Virus record (IMG/VR): IMGVR_UViG_3300044722_000026
Location: 1 to 44,155 of that record
Direction: 5' to 3' (one strand)
From: a virus
DNA: 44,155 nt
Numbering within the stretch: the first letter of the stretch is position 1; each line of letters starts with the position of its first letter. The position numbers and the translations under genes are program-made. Below, piece after piece: positions 37,986-44,155 of this stretch. The notes beneath the pieces are model-generated. The model was not told the origin of the DNA. It did no database searches and saw only the letters and a list, made by a program, of their open reading frames with translations.

Positions 37986-38776
37986 AGCGCCCGCCCTTCC
38001 AGCAAGTACTCCGCGTCGCTCGGCATGCGCAGGCAGCGGTCAAAGCCCTGGGTCCCGCCGGCGAGCGAGAAGTAAAAGACGGGCTCACAATCTTCGCGGT
38101 GCAGGTTGCACTCGTAGCGCCCGCCGATGGCCGTTCCGTCGGGCAGGACGAGCGTAATGCCATGGCCGCAATGCACGTCGCGCCGGCCGAGGTAGTGGCG
38201 GTAGCCGCCCGACTCGTGGACGAGACGCAGACGATCGGTCCGCATTCCCGGCCCGGTCGAGCACTTGCGCTGGAACGCAAACTCCGCGTCGTCGGGAATC
38301 GAGAGCGAAACCTCCTTGCCGTGGCTGAGCCGAAAATCGAACCGCGGCTTGCCATCGACCTCATGCAGGTAGCCGGCGATGGTCTTCCCGTCGGCGAGCA
38401 TCAGGTGCCGTGGTGGCCGGTCGATGCGCGTGTCCTGGGACGAAAGGCCGACATCCTGAATGGAACGCGAGTCGCGCTTGCTGCGCAGGCGGATGACGAG
38501 CTCGTCACGCCAGCCCTCATAGAGAGCGTCCTTGAACAAGTCGTATCGCTCGTCGTCGCCTGCCTCGCCGCTCTCCCACAGCGCGGAAAGCTGCGGGCGA
38601 TGCGCATCCAGTTCCGCCCACTTGCCGGTGCGAGCCTCCCACACATCATCCCAATACTGCGGCTTCCATTCGGCTCCCCAGCTATCGGCCATCTTGCGGG
38701 CGATCGTGCGCCCGAGTTCCGCCCATTGCTCCGCGGTTAGGCCTTCCGCTGTTCGCTCTTCGGTGGCCGCGCTCAT
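37982..38776 (-). CDS. Early protein of 264 residues
   Basis: The start at ATG 38776 (MSAATEERTAEGLTAEQWAE) was chosen for its ATGA overlap with the upstream gene. The N-terminal third is helical and Trp-rich (WKPQYWDDVWEARTGKWAEL). The rest is beta-rich with paired 'G..H....F....G' units (DGKTIAGYLHEVDGKPRFDF, DGTAIGGRYECNLHREDCEP), suggesting an internal duplication. No family is recognised. Confidence 0.6.
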   Translation of the reverse strand: MSAATEERTAEGLTAEQWAELGRTIARKMADSWGAEWKPQYWDDVWEARTGKWAELDAHRPQLSALWESGEAGDDERYDLFKDALYEGWRDELVIRLRSKRDSRSIQDVGLSSQDTRIDRPPRHLMLADGKTIAGYLHEVDGKPRFDFRLSHGKEVSLSIPDDAEFAFQRKCSTGPGMRTDRLRLVHESGGYRHYLGRRDVHCGHGITLVLPDGTAIGGRYECNLHREDCEPVFYFSLAGGTQGFDRCLRMPSDAEYLLEGRAL

Positions 38777-39045
38777 GCTGCCACCTGCCCTTCCGCCCAC
38801 AGTCGCTTCGCGTTCCACTCCGCACCGCACTTCGCGCGGATCCTCACGTCGGCCAGGGTCGCGTCCGTGGTCCCGATGACGAATCGCGGGAAGGTATCAA
38901 AGGGCGTCTTGATCAGGTAACGGAACCGCCCCCCATCGAGCGGCTGCATCTCGATCACCTGCAGCACATCGGGCTCGCGTTCGAGCCTCCTCCATACGGC
39001 GGCGGTTAAGTCTTCCATCACTGGCTCAGTCGTGTTAGTTCTCAT
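38773..39045 (-). CDS. Small early protein
   Basis: This 90-residue protein starts MRTNTTEPVMEDLTAAVWRR, and an internal ATG at residue 10 is a possible alternative start. It is mixed alpha/beta (PLDGGRFRYLIKTPFDTFPR). A 9-bp direct repeat TTAGTTCTC (39035-39043 and 39054-39062) covers its start region. It is the first gene after the + strand terminator. Function is unknown. Confidence 0.55.
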   Translation of the reverse strand: MRTNTTEPVMEDLTAAVWRRLEREPDVLQVIEMQPLDGGRFRYLIKTPFDTFPRFVIGTTDATLADVRIRAKCGAEWNAKRLWAEGQVAA

Positions 39046-39062
39046 CTGTGTAGTTAGTTCTC

Positions 39063-39101
39063 GACCGCGTCCGGCTCGTAACCGGGCGCGGTCATTTTTT
39101 T
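39063..39101 (+). terminator. Rho-independent terminator on the + strand
   Basis: The stem GACCGCGTCCGG/CCGGGCGCGGTC is 12 bp with one G.U pair, closed by the 7-nt loop CTCGTAA and followed by ATTTTTTT. It is a textbook intrinsic terminator for rightward transcription. No rightward gene precedes it, so it may end an antisense transcript. On the minus strand the T-tract is upstream and would not terminate. Confidence 0.75.
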
Positions 39102-39126
39102 AGGGTTTCACTGGCACCGACAGTTT

Positions 39127-39558
39127 TCATGCGGCCGAGGAGGCGCGGCCGGACGCGCGCAGCGCGACCGACGGGAAAGGGATCAACTGCGGACCCGCGG
39201 GATAGACCACGTGCGCCGCGAGCACCGCGTCCAGGTCCGCGCGCAGATAGCGCTGCAGCGGCACCCGCTTCTTCGGCTCGCCGGTTTCGTCTTCTTCCGG
39301 ATCGCCAAAAATCTCGCTGTAAGGAATCCCCAGCTCATCGCGCTTGCGCTGGAAGGTACGCAGGCTCCAGCCGCAATGGGCCGCGGCCTGGCGCGTGGTC
39401 AGCCATTGGCTTTCCCGCTTCGCCACTTCGATCGCCGCGTCATGGATGATCTTGCGTGTCTCGTCCGCGCCCGGCACCGCGCTCGCCAGGGCGCCCATGA
39501 TCTCGCGCATGACTTGCAGCAGCATCGTCTCCGCGGGTGACTCCTTGGGCGCGCGCAT
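39127..39558 (-). CDS. Excisionase/MerR-like DNA-binding protein
   Basis: This 143-residue protein begins with an amphipathic helix (MLLQVMREIMGALASAVPGA). It then has a winged-helix pattern, QWLTTRQAAAHCGWSLRTFQ followed by RKRDELGIPYSEIFG, as in AlpA/excisionase and MerR-type HTH_17 domains. A C-terminal part (KKRVPLQRYLRADLDAVLAA) also fits that family. It could direct prophage excision together with the integrase, or regulate early genes. Confidence 0.7.
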   Translation of the reverse strand: MRAPKESPAETMLLQVMREIMGALASAVPGADETRKIIHDAAIEVAKRESQWLTTRQAAAHCGWSLRTFQRKRDELGIPYSEIFGDPEEDETGEPKKRVPLQRYLRADLDAVLAAHVVYPAGPQLIPFPSVALRASGRASSAA

Positions 39559-39569
39559 GATCGTGGGGG

Positions 39570-39749
39570 TCAGGCCGCTTCCAGGCGCGCCAGTCGGCGC
39601 CGGTAGATGTTCAGGCGCGTATCGTAGCGCTTGAAGGAGCCCGGCGTGCAGACTCCCACCATCGCGCGCTCCACGCGGTCGATCTCACCACGGACCGCCA
39701 CGATGCCCGCGCGCGCCGCTTTCCGCTTCACGAGTTCTCTCTCTTTCAT
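39570..39749 (-). CDS. 59-residue basic helical protein
   Basis: ATG 39749 to TGA 39570 encodes MKERELVKRKAARAGIVAVR and a second basic helix (SFKRYDTRLNIYRRRLARLE). Very high Arg/Lys content suggests nucleic-acid or acidic-protein binding. It lies between two small genes on the same strand. Function is unknown. Confidence 0.55.
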   Translation of the reverse strand: MKERELVKRKAARAGIVAVRGEIDRVERAMVGVCTPGSFKRYDTRLNIYRRRLARLEAA

Positions 39750-39770
39750 CGTCGCGGAGGACTTCGGATT

Positions 39771-39944
39771 TCAGGCCGCCTCGATCTCTCGATGCCAGCG
39801 GTCGTAGTAGCTGGCCAGCATGCCCACCCGATCCAGGTAGGCTTGGCGATCGCTCGGCGAGCGCGAGCAGCCGTCGATGCCGGCCGCGCGGAACTCCGCC
39901 AGTTCCGCCTTCAGCCAGGTGATTGTGGCGAGCGTCTCGTCCAT
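39771..39944 (-). CDS. 57-residue early protein
   Basis: The start at ATG 39944 gives MDETLATITWLKAELAEFRA, then SPSDRQAYLDRVGMLASYYD. A longer in-frame version would overlap the ribbon-helix-helix gene. It is helical and acidic, and lies 4 bp after that gene. Function is unknown. Confidence 0.6.
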   Translation of the reverse strand: MDETLATITWLKAELAEFRAAGIDGCSRSPSDRQAYLDRVGMLASYYDRWHREIEAA

Positions 39945-39948
39945 GGGC

Positions 39949-40143
39949 TCAGGCGGCTTTCTTCGTCTCGCGGGCGAGCTTCTCGCGCGCGGCTTCACGC
40001 AACCATTGCGAGAACGGAATACCGCGGGCAGCGGCGTTGTCGCGGACTGACTCCGCTTCAGTTGCGTCAAGCGCGAAGCTCAACATGTCAGCCTTGGTGA
40101 AGAGGCCGCGCCGAGGCGCTTTTTGTGGCGATTTGTTAGGCAT
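39949..40143 (-). CDS. Ribbon-helix-helix regulator, leftward
   Basis: This 64-residue protein has a basic N-terminus (MPNKSPQKAPRRG) and a compact RHH-like domain: strand MLSFALDATEAESVRDNAAA, then GIPFSQWLREAAREKLARE, where the 'S.WLREA...KL' helix is typical of CopG/Arc-type repressors. It is the first gene of the leftward early operon. A perfect palindrome overlaps its promoter, so autoregulation is likely. Confidence 0.7.
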   Translation of the reverse strand: MPNKSPQKAPRRGLFTKADMLSFALDATEAESVRDNAAARGIPFSQWLREAAREKLARETKKAA

Positions 40144-40217
40144 TGCGAATGATTAATAATCTTTACCAAAACGCCGTGCAATAAAAATCTTGTGTTATTC
40201 TTGTGAGGAATTAAGAA
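40144..40217. promoter_or_regulatory. Divergent promoter/operator region
   Basis: This 74-bp AT-rich region lies between divergent ribbon-helix-helix genes. A leftward promoter candidate has TTGCAC (40176-40181), a 17-bp spacer and TATTAA (40153-40158), so transcription would start within a few bases of ATG 40143. The perfect palindrome GATTA-A-TAATC (40151-40161) covers that -10. For the rightward gene only GAGGAA (40205-40210) is clear as ribosome binding site, 7 nt before ATG 40218. Confidence 0.6.
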
Positions 40218-40415
40218 ATGTTCGTAATGAAAGCCCGCCCGATATCAATGAGCATGGACGACGAGCTGGAAGCTGAAATGGAGCAGCGGCGAAAGGCTGA
40301 GCACATGACCCGGAGCGAGTACTTGAGGAAGTGCATCCGCGAAGAGATTCAGCGTTATCGTGTCCACGCCGCTCAATTTGGAAGTCCCACTCCACCACTG
40401 CAGGTCGCCGCCTGA
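40218..40415 (+). CDS. Ribbon-helix-helix protein 1, rightward
   Basis: This 65-residue protein has the CopG-type pattern: strand RPISMSMDDELEAEMEQRRK, then HMTRSEYLRKCIREEIQRY with the 'TRSEYLR' helix start typical of the fold. It overlaps the next gene by one base (TGATG), so the two RHH proteins are coupled and may form a heterodimer. It is oriented away from the leftward RHH gene. Confidence 0.75.
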   Translation: MFVMKARPISMSMDDELEAEMEQRRKAEHMTRSEYLRKCIREEIQRYRVHAAQFGSPTPPLQVAA

Positions 40416-40762
40416 TGGGGAAGAAAGGTTACAGCGTCAGCATGGACCCGTCCGAGAGAGCAGAGATCGAAGCTGCGATCGAGCGACGCAGGAAGAGCGG
40501 AGATCGGCGCGATCGCGAACTCGACTTCTCGAAATGGATGCGCGAGGCGATTTTTGAGAAGCTCGAACGCGACTCCGAAGCGGAGAAAAAACCGGCCTTG
40601 GAATTCCTTCCGGTAAAACCCGCAGCAGCGGATGTCCCCGCTGCCAACGTCCCCTCCACGGACTCAACGCGCTTCTCCGCCGGCGGAGAGCCAGCGCCTC
40701 GCAAACGCAAGCCTGCCGGCGCCGCCAAAGTCGCGGCCCAAGAATTCCGAGTTGGCTCATGA
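40415..40762 (+). CDS. Ribbon-helix-helix protein 2, rightward
   Basis: This 115-residue protein starts at ATG 40415, sharing a base with the upstream stop. The N-terminal RHH domain (KKGYSVSMDPSERAEIEAAI then DFSKWMREAIFEKLERD) resembles both neighbouring RHH proteins. The C-terminal 50 residues are a disordered Pro/Ala/Lys tail. Confidence 0.7.
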   Translation: MGKKGYSVSMDPSERAEIEAAIERRRKSGDRRDRELDFSKWMREAIFEKLERDSEAEKKPALEFLPVKPAAADVPAANVPSTDSTRFSAGGEPAPRKRKPAGAAKVAAQEFRVGS

Positions 40763-40784
40763 GCCTTCTCGCCCTCCTCGACCT

Positions 40785-41012
40785 ATGAAAGAGCGCATTC
40801 GCCAACTGCTTCACGCGGCGCCGTTTCAGCCCTTCGTCATCCGCATGGCCGACGGCAGCACCCATGTCGTCACGCACCCGGATTTTGTGCTCGCCGCGAG
40901 CGACCATCCCCACGTCGTCGTGGAAGAGCCGACGGGCAATATCCATTACCTTTCCGTCCTGCTCATCGTCAGTGTGACCCTGCTCATCGAGCCGCAAAAG
41001 CAGGTGGCCTGA
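40785..41012 (+). CDS. PFxPF-family small protein, copy 1
   Basis: This 75-residue protein starts MKERIRQLLHAAPFQPFVIR. The family pattern is an initial helix, then 'PF.PF', then a beta-rich part with HPDF and a last strand LLIEP. Such small proteins are frequent in verrucomicrobial and planctomycete genomes, function unknown. It shares an upstream leader (CTCGCCCTCCTCGACCTA) with the next gene, marking a tandem duplication. Confidence 0.7.
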   Translation: MKERIRQLLHAAPFQPFVIRMADGSTHVVTHPDFVLAASDHPHVVVEEPTGNIHYLSVLLIVSVTLLIEPQKQVA

Positions 41013-41035
41013 GCGCTCTCGCCCTCCTCGACCTA

Positions 41036-41278
41036 ATGAACGCCGAAACCATTAAGGATCTACTCGAAGCGTCGCCGTTCGTGCCGTTCACCGTCCATCT
41101 GCCCGGGCGTCCACCCGTGCTCGTGCCGCACCCGGACTTTGCCTTCATCGCACCCTTTGGGCGGGCCATGCTGGTTTATCGCGAAGACGGCCTGCGCTCC
41201 ACCTGGTTGGATATCCCGCTCATCACGCAGATCGAGCCCGTGGACAAGCCGGGGCGCCGGAAAAAAGGCTCAACATGA
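41036..41278 (+). CDS. PFxPF-family small protein, copy 2
   Basis: This 80-residue paralogue of the preceding gene starts MNAETIKDLLEASPFVPFTV and has VPHPDFAFIAPFGRAMLVYR in the middle. It is about 23 bp downstream of copy 1, with the duplicated leader between, and ends KPGRRKKGST. It overlaps the broken third copy as ATGA. Function is unknown. Confidence 0.7.
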   Translation: MNAETIKDLLEASPFVPFTVHLPGRPPVLVPHPDFAFIAPFGRAMLVYREDGLRSTWLDIPLITQIEPVDKPGRRKKGST

Positions 41279-41383
41279 CTATTGAGACCATCCGCGAGGG
41301 CCGTCGAAAAGCGTCCGTTCCGTCCCTTCATCCTGCAGGTCGGCGCTCGCTCAACGGTGCGAGCCTTCACAGAGATCCCATGA
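41275..41383 (+). pseudogene. PFxPF-family copy 3, frameshifted and truncated
   Basis: ATG 41275 starts MTIETIRE as in copy 2. After one extra G near 41299 the other frame reads AVEKRPFRPFILQVGARSTV, with the family's PF.PF motif, before stopping at TGA 41383. The C-terminal half of the family is missing. The stop overlaps the next gene's ATG. A single-base indel plus truncation is the simplest reading. Confidence 0.65.
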
Positions 41384-41709
41384 AACTCATCATCACTGCA
41401 GCGGCGCTGACCGCGTGTCTCTCAATGGCGGTCCACGGCGTCCCATCCGGCGCTGATGCCTTGGTAGCATCAACCCCGCAATCACAGCTCTCGCAAGAAA
41501 GGGCCGTCGCCGCTTATCCAGACATCGGCGTCAAAGGCAGCGAGCTCAACAAGGCTTTTGTGGACGTCTTCAACCACTGGAAGACTTGGAAGCCAGAGCA
41601 ACTGCAACGGGACAATTGGCCGGAGCTCGTCGCGCGGGAAGCGGTGCGGGTCCTCATGAATCGGCGCGCCGAGGAGAAGCGCCAGAAGACCATCATCATC
41701 GAGCGCTGA
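41380..41709 (+). CDS. Small secreted protein
   Basis: This 109-residue protein starts at ATG 41380 with a signal peptide (MKLIITAAALTACLSMAVHG). The mature part is helical and charged (NKAFVDVFNHWKTWKPEQLQ, EAVRVLMNRRAEEKRQK). The start overlaps the stop of the broken PFxPF frame. A periplasmic role is likely; function is unknown. Confidence 0.6.
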   Translation: MKLIITAAALTACLSMAVHGVPSGADALVASTPQSQLSQERAVAAYPDIGVKGSELNKAFVDVFNHWKTWKPEQLQRDNWPELVAREAVRVLMNRRAEEKRQKTIIIER

Positions 41710-41731
41710 ATGAGCGTCGCGGCCTAAGCCC

Positions 41732-41989
41732 ATGACTGACGCCGGCGACTCACTGACCCCCGAGATACTCGGGGTCATCGACCGCATGATTGAGACGGGC
41801 TGGGTGTGCGCGTCGGCTTACAGCCAGGGCATCACGTCATCACAATTGACCGACGAAGGCGTGATCGCGGTCCGCCTATTGCGTCGCTTTCTCGCCGTGG
41901 GCGGCAAGATCACCGCTCCTGAGTTCGGCTGCTTTCTCAGCCTGATTCAAAGCTCCACCCTGGAGTTCGTTGATGATGATGCGAGCTGA
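41732..41989 (+). CDS. Small accessory protein
   Basis: This 85-residue protein starts MTDAGDSLTPEILGVIDRMI. It is helical with conserved-looking segments GVIAVRLLRRFLAVGGKITA and PEFGCFLSLIQSS. It lies between the secreted protein and the coiled-coil gene in the rightward cassette. Function is unknown. Confidence 0.6.
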   Translation: MTDAGDSLTPEILGVIDRMIETGWVCASAYSQGITSSQLTDEGVIAVRLLRRFLAVGGKITAPEFGCFLSLIQSSTLEFVDDDAS

Positions 41990-42115
41990 CTTTGCCACCT
42001 CAGCGAGGTCCCACTCGACGTGGCGGCTCCCCTTCGGGCGAGGCAGCGCTATTGGGGTCTGGGAGTCGCTCATGGTAATCGCCCACCATAGTCAACGCGG
42101 CGGCGAACGCACGCC
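41990..42115. other. Gap with leader repeat
   Basis: This 126-bp gap ends in a 22-bp sequence (42091-42112), repeated exactly at 42712-42733 before the integrase gene. I see no rightward gene in it. Confidence 0.6.
42091..42112. repeat. 22-bp leader repeat, copy 1
   Basis: It begins GTCAACGCGG and ends GAACGCAC, three bases before ATG 42116. The exact second copy stands three bases before ATG 42737. Confidence 0.85.
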
Positions 42116-42325
42116 ATGAGCTTGCTCGATCAGATCGTGGAGAAGCTGCAGGACGAGGAACCGGAGTCGGTTATCGCGGTCGTTCGCGAGCGGCTCGCCT
42201 TCGTCGAACTGCGGGAAAAGGCGCTCCTGCAGAAGATTGAAGACCTGCAGCGCGAAGCGGCCGACGCGAAACGCGAGAACGCAGACCTGAAGGCCGTTAG
42301 AGCGCACGCCACAACACGAACGTGA
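42116..42325 (+). CDS. Small coiled-coil protein
   Basis: This 69-residue protein starts MSLLDQIVEKLQDEEPESVI. Most of it is a heptad-patterned coiled coil (LREKALLQKIEDLQREAADA). It overlaps the membrane-protein gene by four bases (GTGA), suggesting the two act together. Its leader is the 22-bp repeat shared with the integrase gene. Confidence 0.65.
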   Translation: MSLLDQIVEKLQDEEPESVIAVVRERLAFVELREKALLQKIEDLQREAADAKRENADLKAVRAHATTRT

Positions 42326-42693
42326 GCACCCCGAGCACAAAGCCCAGCAGCCATTTGGGCCAAAACGAATCATGGCGGGAGCGATACATTCGTTTGGTCA
42401 CGCACCTGCCGGAGCAGGGCGTGGATGTTCCGCCGGAAGATTTGCAGGCCCTCGAAGATCTCATCGATGCGGGCTACTTACGAGGCAAGGCCGTGTTCGA
42501 CGCCGGCGCTGGCTCGGTGCGCGGCGCGGTGCTACGCGGTGCTACGCTAGCGGGCCGGCTGTTCGCAGAGGAGCAGCAGGAGATTCTGGACGACCGTAGT
42601 CTTTGGGGCCGCATCAAGTCAGGTTCGGGAGTCTTCATCGGTTGGCTGTCGGGCCTTATTTCCGCACTGATCGTTTACTACGTCACCAAATGA
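42322..42693 (+). CDS. Small tail-anchored membrane protein
   Basis: This 123-residue protein starts at GTG 42322. A helical acidic region (VDVPPEDLQALEDLIDAGYL) and a charged helix precede one C-terminal transmembrane segment (about 103-120, GVFIGWLSGLISALIVYYV). It is coupled to the coiled-coil gene. Such tail-anchored phage proteins sometimes act in superinfection exclusion; that is conjecture. Confidence 0.65.
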   Translation: MSTPSTKPSSHLGQNESWRERYIRLVTHLPEQGVDVPPEDLQALEDLIDAGYLRGKAVFDAGAGSVRGAVLRGATLAGRLFAEEQQEILDDRSLWGRIKSGSGVFIGWLSGLISALIVYYVTK

Positions 42694-42711
42694 CGCGCAC
42701 GCAGCGACGCG

Positions 42712-42733
42712 GTCAACGCGGCGGCGAACGCAC
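42712..42733. repeat. 22-bp leader repeat, copy 2
   Basis: Identical to 42091-42112, placed three bases before the integrase ATG. Neither copy contains a good Shine-Dalgarno sequence. Confidence 0.85.
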
Positions 42734-42736
42734 CCA

Positions 42737-44155
42737 ATGAGCAAGCACAAGCGCCGGGACAACTTCGCCGTGGCCGGCCCGATCCGGGTCCGCTGGCACA
42801 AGCTCACCGATGGGCGCACCGTCGTCGATCCGCGCCGCTACGGCCGCAAGCGGCAGACCTTCACCGATCACGCCGAGGCCTTGCGCGAGGCGCGCACGGT
42901 CGCCCTGGCGATCTACGGCGGCGGCGCCGAAGCCGCGGCCCTCACTCCCGCGGATCGCGCCGGCTACGCCCACGTCGTCGCCGAGGCGCGCAAGCATGGC
43001 GTCGATCCCGTGGCGGCGATCAGCGAATGGAGCGAGCAACGGCGGGCCATCGCCGGCAGCCGGCACACCCTGGCGGCGGTCGTCGCCGCCGGGCTCACCG
43101 CCTTGCGCCGCGTGCCGCATCTCGTGCCCGACGTGGGGCGCGAATTTATCGCCAGCAAAGCGTCGCAGGATCTCGACGGCCGCTACCTGCGCGGCATCGC
43201 GAGCACCTGGCGAATCATGGCCGAGCGATTCCCCGGCGCCGATATTCGCGAGCTCACCACGCAGGACCTGGTGCGGCTCCTCGATGGCGAGATCGAGTCC
43301 GGCCAGCGCGTGGGCGGGCTGCGCAAACGCAATGGTGAGATCCTCGGCACCCGCCGGCGCGACAACATCCTCGATGAGATCCGCCAGGGGTTTCAGTTCG
43401 CGCGGATCCGCGGCTATCTGCCCGATGAGATCAGCGCCGCGCGCCAGGTGCCGATGCTGCACAAGCTCGGCACGCCCATCAGTTTCTTCACCGTTGTCGA
43501 GATGCGGCTCATCCTCGAGCACGTGGCCGACGAGTGGCGTCCCTTCGTCATCTTCGCCTGCTTCTCCGGGCCCCGCACCGGCGAGCTCGCCATTTCCAAA
43601 GACGCGAAGAAGAGCAAGGACCCGCTGCGGTGGGAGGACATCGATTGGGAAGAGCGCGAGATCCACATCCGCGCCGAGACCTCGAAGATCGGCCGCGTGC
43701 GCATCGTGCCGCTGCTCGACAACGCCTACGAGTGGCTGCTCCCGCACCGGCGCGACACCGGCACCATCGCGCCGGCCGGCGAACGGCCCGACCGCGAGTT
43801 CGGCAAAGGCGGCCGGCTCGAAAAGGCGATCAACGAAGCCCTGCAGACCGCGCCACGGCTGACGAACGAGAGGCCCGTGCAATTGCAGATGGAATCGATC
43901 GATCCCGCACCGCTGCCGCTGCTCACCGAATTCACGTGGCGCAACAACGCGCTCCGGCACAGCTACGGCAGCTACCGGGCGACGATCCTGCGCAACCTCC
44001 ACCAGCTCGCCGACGAAATGGGCAACAGTCCGGAGATCTGCGCCCGCCACTACCGCAACCCGCGGCCCAAGAGCCAGGCCAAGGCGTGGTTCCAGATCAT
44101 GCCACCGAAGCCGGTGGCGAACATCGTGCAACTCCCCAGCCAGGCGGTCGCGTGA
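42737..44155 (+). CDS. int: Tyrosine recombinase (phage integrase)
   Basis: This 472-residue protein has an N-terminal arm/core-binding part (about 1-240) and a C-terminal catalytic domain. The first catalytic Arg is in FACFSGPRTGEL (Arg280) and the second in NALRHSYGSY (Arg407). The nucleophile is in ICARHYRNP (Tyr439). Two usual histidines are replaced: the first of HxLRH by Asn404 and that of LGH by Asn430 in MGNSP. I associate this variant with verrucomicrobial recombinases. It would integrate and, with an excisionase, excise the prophage. Its gene ends with the window. Confidence 0.88.
   Translation: MSKHKRRDNFAVAGPIRVRWHKLTDGRTVVDPRRYGRKRQTFTDHAEALREARTVALAIYGGGAEAAALTPADRAGYAHVVAEARKHGVDPVAAISEWSEQRRAIAGSRHTLAAVVAAGLTALRRVPHLVPDVGREFIASKASQDLDGRYLRGIASTWRIMAERFPGADIRELTTQDLVRLLDGEIESGQRVGGLRKRNGEILGTRRRDNILDEIRQGFQFARIRGYLPDEISAARQVPMLHKLGTPISFFTVVEMRLILEHVADEWRPFVIFACFSGPRTGELAISKDAKKSKDPLRWEDIDWEEREIHIRAETSKIGRVRIVPLLDNAYEWLLPHRRDTGTIAPAGERPDREFGKGGRLEKAINEALQTAPRLTNERPVQLQMESIDPAPLPLLTEFTWRNNALRHSYGSYRATILRNLHQLADEMGNSPEICARHYRNPRPKSQAKAWFQIMPPKPVANIVQLPSQAVA

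Noticed and set aside
41876-42073. Leftward 65-residue frame overlapping the 41732-41989 gene
   Set aside because: The sequence (RHVEWDLAEVAKSARIIINE) is protein-like, but more than half overlaps a rightward gene with good coding character and no promoter or ribosome binding site is visible. Both cannot easily be real, and the rightward one fits the cassette.
42713-44131. 472-residue leftward frame opposite the integrase
   Set aside because: It has no domain. It results from the GC-rich third positions of the integrase gene, which has all catalytic residues.

Overview
The window reads as one complete temperate siphovirus (lambda/HK97-type prophage) in a GC-rich host. The host is probably a verrucomicrobium of Opitutaceae type. 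This is inferred from three things: an integrase whose usual HxLRH and LGH signatures read NALRH and GNSP, the short 'PFxPF' protein family, and intergenic heptanucleotide repeats. No host gene is visible. The left edge falls on a stop codon and the right edge on the last base of the integrase gene, so attachment sites and flanking host DNA lie outside.

Layout. 42737-44155 is the integrase on the + strand. 40218-42693 is a rightward cassette of small accessory genes: two ribbon-helix-helix proteins, tandem PFxPF paralogues of which the third is broken, a secreted protein, a coiled-coil protein and a membrane protein. A 74-bp AT-rich intergenic region (40144-40217) separates it from a leftward operon that begins with a third ribbon-helix-helix protein. 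34940-40143 is this leftward early region of small, mostly ATGA-overlapping genes, with a winged-helix/excisionase-like protein and a J-domain protein. 29578-34773 is a second leftward operon: a sigma-region-4-like HTH protein, a candidate replication initiator carrying regularly spaced intragenic iterons, a zinc-ribbon protein, a large ParB-like protein and small proteins. 17252-29385 is packaging and head: small and large terminase, connector, portal, a metallopeptidase ORF joined to portal by an A9 slippery run, and a fused prohead protease-capsid. An initiator-like tRNA and a glycosyltransferase-methyltransferase fusion follow. 4616-15533 is head-tail joining and tail, with a second A9 frameshift that makes the G/GT tail chaperones, then a 498-aa tape measure. 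1-4472 is lysis and adsorption: CHAP endolysin, lipoprotein o-spanin, C1q-like fibre and small membrane proteins.

The genes work as a standard lambdoid programme. The most unusual signals are at DNA level. Both recoding sites use the same A9 run. An 18-bp near-palindrome (TTTCCA-SSCGTC-TGGAAA) occurs five times. A CTTACRTAAG palindrome occurs four times, mostly at gene ends. A TTGAC box lies 13-16 nt before the start of seven separated genes. Period-7 tandem repeats fold into hairpins between late genes. No gap longer than about 210 bases lacks a gene, and the larger gaps are described as features. No CRISPR array, rRNA or insertion sequence was seen.
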